Positions 1 through 10,740 of a stretch of 64,000 bases of DNA are shown one piece after another. The position numbers were made by a program, and so were the translations under genes. This DNA is from Brachypterus glaber. Its lineage: Eukaryota > Arthropoda > Insecta > Coleoptera > Kateretidae. The stretch lies in assembly GCA_958510825.1 (NCBI GenBank), contig CAUEHQ010000005.1:1-64000 (forward strand), written 5' to 3'. The notes under the pieces were generated by a model. The model ran no database searches and was not told the origin of the DNA. It worked only from the letters and a program-made list of their open reading frames with translations. How positions within the stretch are numbered: position 1 is the stretch's first letter; every line of letters begins with the position of its first letter.

Positions 1-2
1 AA

Positions 3-1976
3 ATCCAAAAGAAAAAGTTTTCTTCTTTGGATAGTAAAGAGAAACCTCCAGTAAATTCAAACACTGTTGTTAATTTGTCAAAGACAAACTTAACAGAATG
101 TGAGATCTCTTTGCTGTCCAAAGGACATAACTTTGCCATTACACCTAGGACAGTACCAACAGAAGAAATAATTTCTATAGTGGAGTCTTCCTTGTCTTCA
201 TTACCCACGGTAGATGCAGAGATAGTACGTTATGAAACGGCTAAGATTCTAAAAAAGTCAAAACCACCTAAGTCTAACCTGACAAGGGAGGAATATTTAG
301 CTTTAAAGAATCTTAATCGTAATGACGATATTATTGTTGTGCCTGCTGATAAGGGTAATGCCACTGTGGTGATGGACAAACTTGACTATTTTAACAAAAT
401 AACGGAACTCATAGACAATGACACATACGAAAAACTCGAGACCGATCCTACTGGAAAATTTGAACGAAAAATCACACAATTACTTAAACAATCCTCCCTT
501 ACACCTCTTGAAATTTATAATCTAACCCCCCGAGACTCCCGCGTACCAAAATTATATGGTTTACCTAAAATTCACAAGGATGGTGCCCCTCTTAGACCAA
601 TTGTCAGCACAATAGGTTCCCCTACGTATAAACTTGCCAAACACCTTGCCCAAATCTTAAATCAGTTAGTTGGAAAAACGAGGTCTTATGTAAAAAATTC
701 CACACACTTTGTACAAACCTTATCGACAGTGACCCTGGACCCCTCGGACATAATGGTTAGTTTCGACGTAGAATCTCTATTTACTAACGTTCCCGTTCCC
801 GATACAATAAATATTATACGAGACCTACTTACAACTGGAAATCTTGACCCTAAGTTATGTAAATTATTTGAAGCTTGTCTGACATCTACATATTTTCTGA
901 TACAGGGAGAGTTCTATGAACAAGTGTCAGGCGCCGCAATGGGATCCCCATTATCACCCCCTGCGGTCAATGCTTTCATGGAATACTTCGAGGAAAAAGC
1001 TATTGAGTCATTTCCATTAAAACCTAAAATTTGGCGCAGATACGTAGACGATGTCTATGCTATTTGGCCCCATGGCATGGAAAGCCTTCAAGGTTTTCTA
1101 AATCACCTCAATTCCCAACATAAATCTATACGGTTTACGATGGAAATTGAGAACAACGGATCACTTCCCTTTTTGGACGTTTTGGTTTACAAAACGGAAA
1201 ATGGCTCAATAGGACACTCGGTATACAGGAAGAAAACCCACACTGACAGATACCTAAACGCATTTTCACATCACCATCCCTCTCAAAAACGCTCGGTAGT
1301 TAATTCACTTGTTCATAGGGCTTTCATGATTTCAGACAAGAATTCCCTAGACACAGAACTCCTTAAACTAACCAAAGCCTTGACCATGAACGGTTATACC
1401 AAAAAAGACATTAATAAGACCATATACAAATACAGAAATCCCAGACCCAAACAACAGGACAATAGTGACAATGACAGACAGACACAAGTTATACTTCCCT
1501 ATGTAAGCGGTATCACGGATAAAATAGGTAAACTTTTGAAAAAGTCAAATATTAAGCCTATATTTCGGTCCAACCAAAAATTAGGTCAATGTTTGACTTC
1601 AACAAAAGACAAAATACCCCTGAGTTCAGAAGGCGTATATAAAATACCCTGCTCCTGTGGTACGGTTTACATAGGTGAAACTAAGAGAAAAATTTCTACA
1701 AGACTTCAAGAGCATGAGCGCAATATAAGAAAGAAACAAATTTCCTTATCGGCAGTAGCCGAACATGTACATGAAACAGGTCATAAAATCAATTTGTCTG
1801 AAACAAAACAAATATTAACAGAAAACAGAAAAATGCCAAGGAAGATACGGGAATCGATAGAAATCATCAAGCATCCTAACAATATCAATCGGGACACTGG
1901 TTACCACTTACCTGCAATATGGAAGTCTTTGATAGGAAAAAGGTCGTCACGGGTGAATAACCACAACTCGTCATAA
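3..1976 (+). CDS. Penelope-like element polyprotein (RT + GIY-YIG), 5' end outside window
   Basis: Reverse transcriptase-endonuclease of a Penelope-like retroelement (PLE). The frame is open to the window edge, so the true start lies upstream; no ATG near the edge decides it. Numbering from base 27: a Penelope-type DKGNATVV block is at about residue 108, then KLYGLPKIHK, LRPIVS, SFDVESLFTNV, GAAMGSPLSP, and the catalytic YVDD at about 339-342. The C-terminal third carries the GIY-YIG endonuclease from about 536 (GVYKIPCSCGTVYIGETKR), with a downstream RLQEHE and an AEH..TGH pair typical of the PLE endonuclease. There is no internal stop or frameshift over about 650 codons, so this is a young copy. 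The family copies RNA onto nicked or telomeric 3' ends; telomeric activity is not implied here. A hammerhead-like motif follows the stop, as PLEs commonly show. Confidence 0.93.
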   Translation: MQKKKFSSLDSKEKPPVNSNTVVNLSKTNLTECEISLLSKGHNFAITPRTVPTEEIISIVESSLSSLPTVDAEIVRYETAKILKKSKPPKSNLTREEYLALKNLNRNDDIIVVPADKGNATVVMDKLDYFNKITELIDNDTYEKLETDPTGKFERKITQLLKQSSLTPLEIYNLTPRDSRVPKLYGLPKIHKDGAPLRPIVSTIGSPTYKLAKHLAQILNQLVGKTRSYVKNSTHFVQTLSTVTLDPSDIMVSFDVESLFTNVPVPDTINIIRDLLTTGNLDPKLCKLFEACLTSTYFLIQGEFYEQVSGAAMGSPLSPPAVNAFMEYFEEKAIESFPLKPKIWRRYVDDVYAIWPHGMESLQGFLNHLNSQHKSIRFTMEIENNGSLPFLDVLVYKTENGSIGHSVYRKKTHTDRYLNAFSHHHPSQKRSVVNSLVHRAFMISDKNSLDTELLKLTKALTMNGYTKKDINKTIYKYRNPRPKQQDNSDNDRQTQVILPYVSGITDKIGKLLKKSNIKPIFRSNQKLGQCLTSTKDKIPLSSEGVYKIPCSCGTVYIGETKRKISTRLQEHERNIRKKQISLSAVAEHVHETGHKINLSETKQILTENRKMPRKIRESIEIIKHPNNINRDTGYHLPAIWKSLIGKRSSRVNNHNSS

Positions 1977-2011
1977 ATAGTGACACAAGTTGATTCGAAA
2001 CTTAGTTTCAG

Positions 2012-2066
2012 ATTAATCCCTGAAGATGTCTCTAGTAGTAAGAGACGAAACGTCGGAAAGTGAAAA
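2012..2066 (+). ncRNA. Hammerhead-like ribozyme in the PLE 3' region
   Basis: Core order matches a minimal type I hammerhead. CTGAAGA is at 2020-2026 (consensus CUGANGA). Stem II pairs GTCTCT (2028-2033) perfectly with AGAGAC (2041-2046) over a 7-nt loop. GAAA follows at 2047-2050, then CGTC at 2051-2054, which places predicted cleavage after C2054. Stem I closes with TCC (2017-2019) against GGA (2055-2057). Stem III would be only the palindrome ACGT, which cannot fold in one molecule but can pair between two copies. One extra T (2027) sits between the core A and stem II, a departure from consensus. PLEs are known to carry such minimal hammerheads. The remaining PLE 3' tail runs to about 2130. 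Confidence 0.7.
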
Positions 2067-2140
2067 TCCATTAACACGGTCTAAACCCGAAAGTGAAAGT
2101 TGTTTATATCTTAATGGCCGTGAAAGCTTAAAATCTAAAA

Positions 2141-3871
2141 TTAGAATTATTTGCTAATAATAGATTTTGTGAAATGGCATTTATATTCCCATGATTCTCT
2201 GAAGTTAGATGCGTAATTTTGACCTTTTTTCATCAGAACTGGAGTGATTTGGGAAAACCTAAGGACTAACATGGATTTATTTGAAATATTGTACAAAACA
2301 ATTCTAATAACACTGAAAATATTCTAGAAAGGCGTAATATTTTGTAGATGTATGGAATTTGACACAATGACGAGTTAATTAATTCAAATATCATAAATAC
2401 GTCTTGCGTTTCGCATATTAATAAATAATATTAATAATAACAATCAATTTGATATTTTAACTTATGAGAATTATTCTTAGTATCATTAAACTTTTAATTC
2501 CAACCAAAATGTACGTAATTAATTACATAACAATAATTGACTAAATTGCCCATAATATGACAGTTTTTTTTCTTTGTTCTTCTGTATTTGGTCTAATTTT
2601 GGTCTGGTTTGGTTCAAAAAAAACAAAACAAACCACTAAGAACAAAAGCACGAAGTAGGACTAGATGAAGTGACCCTAATATGCAGGGCCGGACAGAGTC
2701 AGCCCGGGCCCCGGTGCAGCTTTTTACTCGGGCCCCCATTTTTTCAAAACATAATTGTCCCATGCAGGCCTGCAGCTAAGGCACTGAGGGCCGAAGCGGC
2801 GCCCCCATTCATTAACTAAGCGCCGCAGTCGAAAATTTTTCCAAATTATGTTAATTTCGTTTGGACTTTTTGCTTCAACGAGTCAGACATAATTTTGAAA
2901 GTAGGCTTTTTATGTGTATTCAGGAGGATGGGAGAACTTTTGAACATTTACGAAACGACTATGACTAACTACTTTACAAAAAGACAGATAGATACACAGA
3001 CAGACTCAGACATCTAAACAAAATTAAATTGCTTTATCGTGTTAAAAATGGGGGCTTCTTATGTAGACGATGTGGGGAAGAGGATCAATGCAGATACATA
3101 TTAACTTGCTGCTTGATTTGAATCCATTTGAATCGTGGAAGACTCGCAAAGAATTAGAATTATTTGCTAATAATAGATTTTGTGAAATGGCATTTATATT
3201 CCCATGATTCTCTGAAGTTAGATGCGTAATTTTGACCTTTTTTCATCAGAACTGGAGTGATTTGGGAAAACCTAAGGACTAACATGGATTTATTTGAAAT
3301 ATTGTACAAAACAATTCTAATAACACTGAAAATATTCTAGAAAGGCGTAATATTTTGTAGATGTATGGAATTTGACACAATGACGAGTTAATTAATTCAA
3401 ATATCATAAATACGTCTTGCGTTTCGCATATTAATAAATAATATTAATAATAACAATCAATTTGATATTTTAACTTATGAGAATTATTCTTAGTATCATT
3501 AAACTTTTAATTCCAACCAAAATGTACGTAATTAATTACATAACAATAATTGACTAAATTGCCCATAATATGACAGTTTTTTTTCTTTGTTCTTCTGTAT
3601 TTGGTCTAATTTTGGTCTGGTTTGGTTCAAAAAAAACAAAACAAACCACTAAGAACAAAAGCACGAAGTAGGACTAGATGAAGTGACCCTAATATGCAGG
3701 GCCGGACAGAGTCAGCCCGGGCCCCGGTGCAGCTTTTTACTCGGGCCCCCATTTTTTCAAAACATAATTGTCCCATGCAGGCCTGCAGCTAAGGCACTGA
3801 GGGCCGAAGCGGCGCCCCCATTCATTAACTAAGCGCCGCAGTCGAAAATTTTTCCAAATTATGTTAATTTC
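2141..3871. repeat. Imperfect tandem duplication, 718-bp arms at 1013-bp offset
   Basis: Bases 2141-2858 recur at 3154-3871 with no difference noticed by eye. The 295-bp spacer (2859-3153) has no second copy. Each arm starts inside the last codons of a LINE-like reading frame, continues through A/T-rich sequence, and ends 175 bp into a hAT element that starts at 2684 and again at 3697. Both hAT starts share the same 8-bp flank CTAATATG. So the first hAT start is a duplicated fragment and not a separate insertion. Confidence 0.9.
3030..3207 (+). pseudogene. C-terminal relic of a LINE-type ORF2 (CxxC tail)
   Basis: From 3044 the + strand reads KNGGFLCRRCGEEDQCRY followed by ILTCC, then a stop. 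A second frame just after reads SWKTRKELELFANNRF and ends with a stop at 3205-3207. The Cys-x2-Cys-Gly-Glu-Glu pattern followed by a spaced Cys resembles the CRRCGEE...H..C tail after RT/RNase H domains of some non-LTR elements. One frameshift separates the halves. Only about 55 codons are visible, so the clade cannot be assigned. The last part (from 3154) is duplicated at 2141. Confidence 0.4.
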
Positions 3872-4324
3872 TGACTGTTTTATTTTCATAGTTCAGCAAG
3901 CTTAAGTATGTAAAAAATAATAAAGTCTTAGCGCCGCAGGCGAAATTTTTTTCAATTTCGATAGCTCTGGCGCCGCAGGCAACTTTTTTACAAATTTTAA
4001 GCTTTTGCAAGTTTGAACTAAAAAAAATACGTAGGTAAATTAGCCCTAGCGCCGCGGGCGAATTTTTTTACAAATTTTAAAACACTAGTAACAGTGCACT
4101 ATTATTTTTTACAAAAATCCAAAAAGGCTTAAGCGCTGCCGCGGCGAAATTTTTTCTATTGCCCATTTGGAACGAGATCTACTTATTTGCTTATTTTGAC
4201 GCCTTATCGATCTGGGGGAGTATAAATAAATAAACTGTTTATTAAAAACTTCTGTCGCCGGGCCCCCTTCGAGCCCGGGCCCCAGGTAATCTGTACCCCC
4301 TGCATCCCCCTGAATCCGGCCCTG
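3697..4324. mobile_element. Non-autonomous hAT-type element, 628 bp
   Basis: Terminal inverted repeats CAGGGCCGGA (3697-3706) and TCCGGCCCTG (4315-4324) are flanked by an 8-bp target duplication CTAATATG (3689-3696 and 4325-4332), the hAT signature. Subterminal regions are rich in GGGCCC-type blocks. The interior carries spaced copies of a GCGCCGCAGGCGAA-like motif (around 3835, 3933, 3970, 4050 and 4135), each followed by a T-rich run. No transposase frame is present, so movement would need an enzyme in trans. A truncated left end of the same insertion lies at 2684-2858 through the tandem duplication. Confidence 0.88.
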
Positions 4325-4332
4325 CTAATATG

Positions 4333-5849
4333 AACCAGCTGCAACTTCATGCAACTGCGAGGGAAGGGGGTTCTCTACAAGCTAATTAATTATGTTTTTT
4401 AAAATCTCATAATTATAAAACATGTTTTATCATAAGTTGTCCAATAGGTTTTATAATAACTTGCTTTACCAATACTTTCTTTATGATATAGACTTGACTT
4501 TGTAAAAAAAACTGCTAAGATTAATCTAAGATTAATCCAATCATACCAATTAAAAAATTTGATTGAGCGCAAAAAATCAAAATTTATTAGTAATTAAGTA
4601 TGTAGTATAAAATACCCTAGTCCACAAGGTCCTTACTAAGTCTAAGTAAAAATCTAATTTATAACATTAGATTTGACATTTATTTTTATCGCGAACGTCA
4701 TATTTGCAAACATTTATTTTCATAGCATCCTCTCTTTTACATTAGCGGGGTCATTCCATAATGCACTTACCATTTTTTACCGTTTTCTAAAATTAAAAAT
4801 TTATATAGAAAACTATTGTTTTTAGTAAAATGATATATATATGATAAAGAAATGATATTATTTTTTTAAATTTTGGCTTTAAAAAATGTTATTATGCTAA
4901 AAAAAAATCTGTTTGTTGCTCTAGCCTAAAAACAGAAAAAAGTACAACACTTTTTCTGGCGTAAATTGAAGGTAACTAGGTCTATATTGACTGGTAAAAA
5001 ATACATTTTAATAGCTTTGATAATATCGCCACAATTTGACTGATTTGTCTACCGTGGGACACCGTGTATATATTATGTTAACATTATATATTTTAATTTA
5101 ACTAATGGTGGGGTTAAAAAAATATCGAAATTACCGGGATTAAAATAAATGAATTATAATTCGTTTATTTTAATTCCGGTAATCCCAGTAATTATAATTA
5201 TTACCTAAAATAAAGTTTGTAAGATTACGCTAGTTAACACAAACAAACTAATTAAATGTAATTACCTGAATTACCTGAAATAAAGTATTAAATATTTTTA
5301 TATACCTGTTAGAAATAATTTTTCTAACACAAATAAACACGGCAAAGAAGCGCCATATTTAGTTTTAAGGCATATGTACTGTTCCGACCCGCTCGAGAGT
5401 GCTCCTACCATGCATATTGGTGTTAAACTTTCGGACACGAAGCACTCAAAATTAATGTAGCGCCACTTCTAGAAGCTCCCCATTAAAAATTCAAAAAGAA
5501 AAATGAAGCCAAATAAATAGAGAATGTTTTAATATGGGTAACGTAAAAAAAACATCTTTTAAAAATTTGACAGCAAATAAAATTTTTTTTTCAGTGTAAA
5601 AAAATGGAGGTCGACATTTAAAAATATATTCCAAAGTCTTAAAAGCACATCCTTTTTTTTATAAGTGGCCCGAATTTGATTAAAAAATATTCATAAAAGC
5701 AAATTCTACAGACATTTTATTTTTTTTTTCTAAAACACCCTGTATATAAAAACTCTGCGGTCGTAGCCCAAATCTGAAAACAGATTTGAAATCAGAAGAA
5801 AAAATTCTTCAAGATATGTCAGACGAAAGTATATTTTCTCTGTGGGACG
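4333..5849. other. A/T-rich non-coding stretch
   Basis: No gene or convincing element was seen. It contains isolated ends resembling the TA-flanked CACCCTG foldback family (near 5740), the hairpin at 5131-5182, and many A/T runs. Reading frames are short and resemble no family. Confidence 0.5.
5131..5182. repeat. Short hairpin, 23-bp arms
   Basis: Arms 5131-5153 and 5160-5182 (starting TTACCGGGATT) are inverted copies with two mismatches around a 6-bp loop. No target duplication was identified, so its origin is open. Confidence 0.75.
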
Positions 5850-6585
5850 GTGTTTTCATTATAGTTTTTACTATATGCATTAGTTCGATTTAGAATATCC
5901 ATATAATTTTCTAAATCGCTTTTATGATATCCAATAGGATGTTTTTTTGAAAAGTAATTCGTAAAGGCTTTCATCCTTTCCTTTAAAATTTAATAAACTA
6001 TTCGCTATTTTATATTCATCTATATATTTAATTCCATACTTAAAATAAAATTTATTTTCAGCATCATCAATCAATATACTTTCGACGGAAAGGATCAAAT
6101 TGAGAAAGGTATTCCTGGTAAGTCGCGGTGATAGACAAATTTTTAACTTGTTCAAGAATACTAGTTTCTTTATCTAAATCAACATCACTGTTTTACTTGT
6201 GTTGTTTCATCTTATCTCTATATATTGATCCTGTAAAAATGATGGTGTCGTCATAGGCAAAATGGGTTGATATTTTTTAATTCTGGGAGTTACATCTTGA
6301 TTTCCGTGAAATTTATTTTGTAATGTTGAATGTAAAAATGAATAATTATTCATTTGGACTTTTTTTTTCATTATAATCTATGGTTTGATTTGCTTTAAAA
6401 ACACCTGGTAATTCTTCTAGTTTTTCTCTTTTAATATTAGTCTCCGAATTTATATTTTTTAGAAATTTTTCCAATGGTTCCGTTATTGGTTTATTTTTTA
6501 AGTCTCTTTTCGATTGCGCTAAATCTGATTTTAAAGTACGAGATTTTCCAGTGTTGATTAATTCTTTAGCTAAACGTTCGTTCAT
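5850..6585 (-). pseudogene. Decayed DUF8207-like protein
   Basis: Minus-strand fragments in several frames keep the order of an uncharacterised invertebrate family that I recall as DUF8207. The upstream piece (6585-6346) starts with an ATG and is charged and helical, containing LKSDLAQSKRDLKNKPITEP, like the N-terminal coiled coil of those proteins. The downstream pieces (about 6190-5850) contain YQEYLSQFDP, FYFKYGIKYI, then ESLYELLFKK, and in the next frame SDLENYMDILNRTNA. The (GT)xxxYELLxKK...DLxxYxxILxxTNA pattern is the family hallmark. At least two frameshifts and a stop break it. The function of the family is unknown; its copy number in arthropods suggests a mobile-element origin (inference). 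Assignment is from remembered motifs and no search was run. Confidence 0.6.
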
Positions 6586-6837
6586 GTTTTTGTGCTAAAG
6601 GACCTCACTTAACTAAAAATATTATTTTTAGACTAACTTTATATACAGGTGAAAATAAAACGACTAATTATTTAAAAATATTTAATTATCCATAAAAAAG
6701 TTGCTATACAGAAAACAAACATTGGTTAGAGAACACACACAGAAATCATTATTGTGATAAAAACAAAGTAATTTAAATTTTGAATAGTTGGTATTTTATT
6801 TAGTTCGAATACAGGTATCTTTGTTAATTTCTTCATA

Positions 6838-8000
6838 CAGGGTGTTCCGTGAGGAAAGGGAAATATTTTAAGGATGTATTCTAGAGGTCAAAATAAAAAA
6901 AAAAGTTCTTATAAATAAATGTCCAAAAACGACTCGTAAGGGAGCTACGCCCCTTCAAAGGGGTCCCAAAATTTCGATTTTTTATTAATAACTTCGGAAC
7001 CCTTTGTGTTAAAGCATCGAGGTTTAGCACGTGATCTATGCTTTATAAAGCCTATCAGCCAATGGTATTTGCATGTAGTTACTTTAACCAGGGGCGTCCG
7101 TAATGGGGGGTCTTATCACTTTTTTGCCCAAAACTTCTTCTGCTCAACTTTTTTGTGGGTTTATTTTTAGAATATTATAACCAAGGTAAAAACACATAAA
7201 AAAGGTACTCTTGTTGTAATACCATAGAATTAACTGTTTTCGAAAAAAATACAATTAAAGGCAAACTTACACCTTTCTAGAACCAAAAATTAAAACTAAA
7301 ATGTTAAAAACCAGAATTTTAATTTTTGCAGTGTGATTCTACATCAAAAGCTAAGAAAAAAAGTTTTATACATGTAGGTTCAAAAATCGATTTTAAAGGT
7401 ACCATCACCCTTCAAAAATTTTGGAGACCATAACTCCCTTATCATGGATTTTTGGAATTACCTGTATACAAACTTTTTTTCTTAGTTTGTGGTGTACAGT
7501 TAACCTACACCATAGAAATTTTGGTTTTCAACAATTTGGTGTTTAATTTTTGGTTCTTGAAACTTGTAATTTTGCCTTTAATTGTATTTTTCTCGAAAAC
7601 GGTTAATCCTAAAGTATTTTAGCAAGAGTACCTTTTTAATGTGTTTTTACCTAAAGAATACTATTCCAATAATAAACCCACAAAAAACTTTAACAGAAAA
7701 AAGTTTGGGGCCAAAAAGTGATTAGACCCCTCTTGTCACACGCCCCTGGTTTAAGTGACTACATGCAAATACCATTGGCTAATAGGCCTTATTAAGAATA
7801 GATTACATGCAAAACCTTGTTGCTATAACACAAAGGGTTCCTAAGTTATTAATTAAAAATTAAATTTTTGGTACCCCATTTGAAGGGGCGTAGCTCCCTT
7901 ATGAGCCGTTTGTGGACATATGTTTATGGAAACTTTTTTTCTTATTTTGACCTATACAGCATATTCTTTAAATATTTCCCTTTCCTCACGGAACACCCTG
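6838..8000. mobile_element. TA-flanked foldback element, 1163 bp
   Basis: Near-palindromic. It begins CAGGGTGTTCCGTGAGG (6838) and ends with the inverse at 7984-8000. It is flanked by TA (6836-6837 and 8001-8002), consistent with a Tc1/mariner-type target duplication. The arms match through blocks such as GGAGCTACGCCCCTTCAAA (about 6940) against 7875-7900. It interrupts the minus-strand ORF described at 8003-8305. It carries no transposase. A related copy spans 16136-19907. Confidence 0.85.
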
Positions 8001-8002
8001 TA

Positions 8003-8305
8003 TATACAGCTTTCTCAGTTTCTTTGACGAAATTTTTATCAGCACTTTTACAAAAGTCCCTGATAATATTTTGAGAATTATAAGTTAATGTATATCCTGT
8101 CTCCCAAGCAATACAATGATGATTTTTGATATAGCTGAGCCTGTTGTAAATATTTTGGTAAATCATTAAATTGAAATGGTGCCTTAAACACGTAGTGACA
8201 TACTCTAAATCCATCATAAGCTGCAAGTTCCTTGATTAAAAATCGATTACCTTCTAATGTAAATGCCTGAAAATCTATTACTAAACTTATTTTGTAACTT
8301 ATCAA
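8003..8305 (-). pseudogene. Relic of an uncharacterised arthropod DFQxF/KELA family protein
   Basis: Two overlapping minus frames make up one protein. The first reads VIDFQAFTLEGNRFLIKELA, then a short HYVFKAPFQFNDLP block. After a frameshift near 8140 the second gives NHHCIAWETGYTLTYNSQN, then FVKETEKAVY. This order (DFQxF...IIKELA; F+PP; N.HG..W..G...Y; vKG.EK) matches a multicopy, functionally uncharacterised arthropod protein family as I remember it. The DFQ motif could echo a DnaQ-like exonuclease fold, but that is inference. The frame runs into the foldback at 8000. Removing that element and one TA leaves the frame open past 6837, so the element inserted into coding sequence. Family assignment is from memory and moderate. 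Confidence 0.6.
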
Positions 8306-8339
8306 TTTTTCATGTAAAATTAAACAATAGGCTGAAGTT

Positions 8340-9240
8340 TCCTTGGGAACATTTACAGACGTCTCAAATTTAACCCGAAGTGTAACAGGTCTGCTTTGAA
8401 TTGATTCTTTCTATCGTAAACAACCAATATATGTAATAGGTTTTCACACATTGTTTTCTGAATGCTAGGAAATTTTTTATTAAATCTAGCATATGGCCCC
8501 TTATTCCTATGCTTTCTAGATTATTTATCAGTGTTACGTGGTCAACTGCATCGAAGGCCTTTGCAAAATCCAAAAATACTGCCAACACACTGCTATCTAT
8601 TTCTAAACTATGGACAATTTTTTATCTAAAATACCATCCTCAGTTTTCATCCCTTTCCTAAAACCATACTGCCTAAAGTTTAAAATAATATTTTTATCCA
8701 AAAAATCTACCAATCTCGTTTTATGGCAATATTCAAAAAAATCTGCGACGTTATTAATAACCGAAATTGGTCGGTAGTTAGTGAGATGTGATTTTTTTCT
8801 TGTTTGTAGACTGGGGTGACGTCTGCTTCTTTCCATTGACTGGGTACCACATTTGTTTTAAAACTGGCAGTTATAAGGTGTGTTAATGGATGAATTATGA
8901 ATTGATTTTAAAGTACTGACTTGTATTCCATCCGGCCCTGGAGCTGAATTGTTTTTTAGTTGAGATATGTACAAAATAATTTCCTCTTTTTTAAACGGTT
9001 TAAGAAACATGGTGAGTTCAATTTGTTTTTTGTTATATTCTACAGTATTTTTTGACTTTTTTATAGTTTTTGCCATATTATTACCTACGTTTATAAAAAA
9101 AATCGTTAAATGAGTTTGAAATTTTTAATTCATCTGTCAAAATTTTGCCGCTATTGTTTTCTATACTAAATTTTTGTTTACCAATTTTTTTCTGCAAAAA
9201 CTTATATAAAAAAGGACACCTCTAAATTTAATAACATATA
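8340..9240 (-). pseudogene. Degenerate non-LTR retrotransposon RT
   Basis: Minus-strand frames carry the order of a Jockey-superfamily RT: FSIENNSGK and a FNDFFINVGNN linker (about 9150-9080), then NNSAPGPDG (about 8940), HLTNYRPISV and FRQYGFRKG (8603-8836), and VFLDFAKAFDAVDHVTLINN (about 8588-8530). Several frameshifts separate the pieces, and the catalytic (Y/F)xDD block is not found before homology ends near 8340. It is 5'- and 3'-truncated and non-functional. The clade cannot be resolved. Confidence 0.85.
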
Positions 9241-10530
9241 TTTGAGCAATATAAATAATACACGTGGTATAACTATGTTGTAGTTTATATACATACTTTA
9301 CAGAGGAATAACCTCGGCAATAACTATAGATCTTAAATAATTATCCGATACTTAGCTACATAATTTTTAATTGCAATTGTTTTTTCACAGGTTAGTGCCT
9401 ACTCACAGGCTCGCATAAGAACATAATACATAACAATGCGATTCCGTGATTGGCTTGATGTGCCACCATGTATCTTGAAAGCCAATCACAACATCGCATT
9501 CTTATGTTTTATGTTCTTATGCAAGCTCCATTTGCTTATACAAAGTTATATCAATATATTGCGAATAATTTGTGGTATATAGTAATAATTACATAGTTGT
9601 ATGCTGCTGAAACCAGAATCAAAATAACTTTCAAATGAGATATTACTTGGATAGTCCTATTTGAACTTTTAAAGATGGCGCCCCTTAACAGCAGAAGGTT
9701 ATGACGTTACTCATGTGAGTAAAATCAAAAGATGGAATTTTTCTAAAAAATATTATTTTCAGAGTTGTCAAATTTATTTATTTTGAAAATTCCGCACTGT
9801 TATACTAGTTCTTAAAATATATTTTCTGTTATGCTAGTTCTTAAAATATATTTTCTTTTTTTAGCACCTATACTATAAGTCCTATAGGATAGTATAGTAT
9901 TCAATAGTATACTATTGAATATCGTAGGCTTACAAGTAAAAAAAGTCAACTTTTTGCAAAAATGGGATTAAAATGACACTTTAATTAATTTTTGATGATC
10001 TGTGCACGTAAACCGAACCATAGTTAATATTATTACTATAGCTTATTATGTAGTATTTCAGTGGACCAGTTATACCAACATACATCATTCATAATATCTT
10101 GTGTTTCATTGATTATCCAACTAAACAAATTTGGTAGCCCTGATCTTTTTTTCCGCTTTGTTGTCATGTTTACTATGTATAGATAGGAAGATAACATAAT
10201 ATACTATAAATAATATGCATCAAATAAATAAAATTTTCCAGCAGAGTAACATAATTCATGGAAGAGACCCTAAAAATTATTTATTTCTTGTATTTTACCA
10301 ATACCTTGCATTAAAATTGGCGAAGTCGCACGCTTAAGCCTGCGCATTACATCAGATTCGCAAGTTATGAATGAAACATCAAGAAATTATTATGAATGAA
10401 CTTTTTATCGGTAAGTAAGATTTCTTGTAAATACGAAACAACGGCAACAGTGTGAAATCTTTAATTTACTAGATAATAGGCTATAGTAATAATGTTAACT
10501 ATAACTTATAGGTGGACTGCCAAGAGAGAG
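9241..10530. other. Non-coding stretch with small hairpins
   Basis: No gene seen. It holds a palindromic MITE (9409-9526), a roughly 32-bp direct duplication near 9800-9857 (CTAGTTCTTAAAATATATTT twice) and a short hairpin around ACTATTGAAT near 9900. The rest is unremarkable A/T-rich sequence. Confidence 0.5.
9409..9526. repeat. Palindromic MITE-like hairpin, 118 bp
   Basis: Arms GCTCGCATAAGAACATAA (from 9409) and the inverse ending GCAAGC (9526) pair along nearly their whole length, including a GATTGGCTT/AAGCCAATC inner block. No clear target duplication was seen. Confidence 0.75.
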
Positions 10531-10740
10531 GAGCGCCTATGTGCAGCTCTTTATGCAACGTGTTGATAAACTGCGCACGCGCTGACCGTTTTTTAATAAG
10601 TTATTTTAAATAAAAAACATTTTTTTACAAAAAAAACACCAAACAGACGCCAAACCAACGTTAACGTAAACCAAGGCCCCCTCATTAACAACAAAAAACC
10701 AAAACAAAATCCTGCATAGAGAGCTGCATTTAGGCGCTTG
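10531..10740. mobile_element. TIR MITE with GAGCGCCTATGTGCAG ends, copy 1
   Basis: Starts GAGCGCCTATGTGCAGCTCT (10531) and ends with the inverse-type TGCATTTAGGCGCTTG (10740). The interior contains ACTGCGCACGCGCTGACCG and long A/T runs. A second copy in the opposite orientation is at 61357-61533. Flanks here share only a short AGAGAG, so the target duplication is eroded or mutated. Confidence 0.8.

Noticed and set aside
1..2140. Telomere-associated role for the Penelope-like element
   Set aside because: It has a GIY-YIG endonuclease and no telomeric repeats nearby, so there is no support for endonuclease-free telomeric insertion.
2684..2858. A separate hAT insertion
   Set aside because: It shares the exact target site with the copy at 3697 and lacks a right end, so it is part of the tandem duplication.
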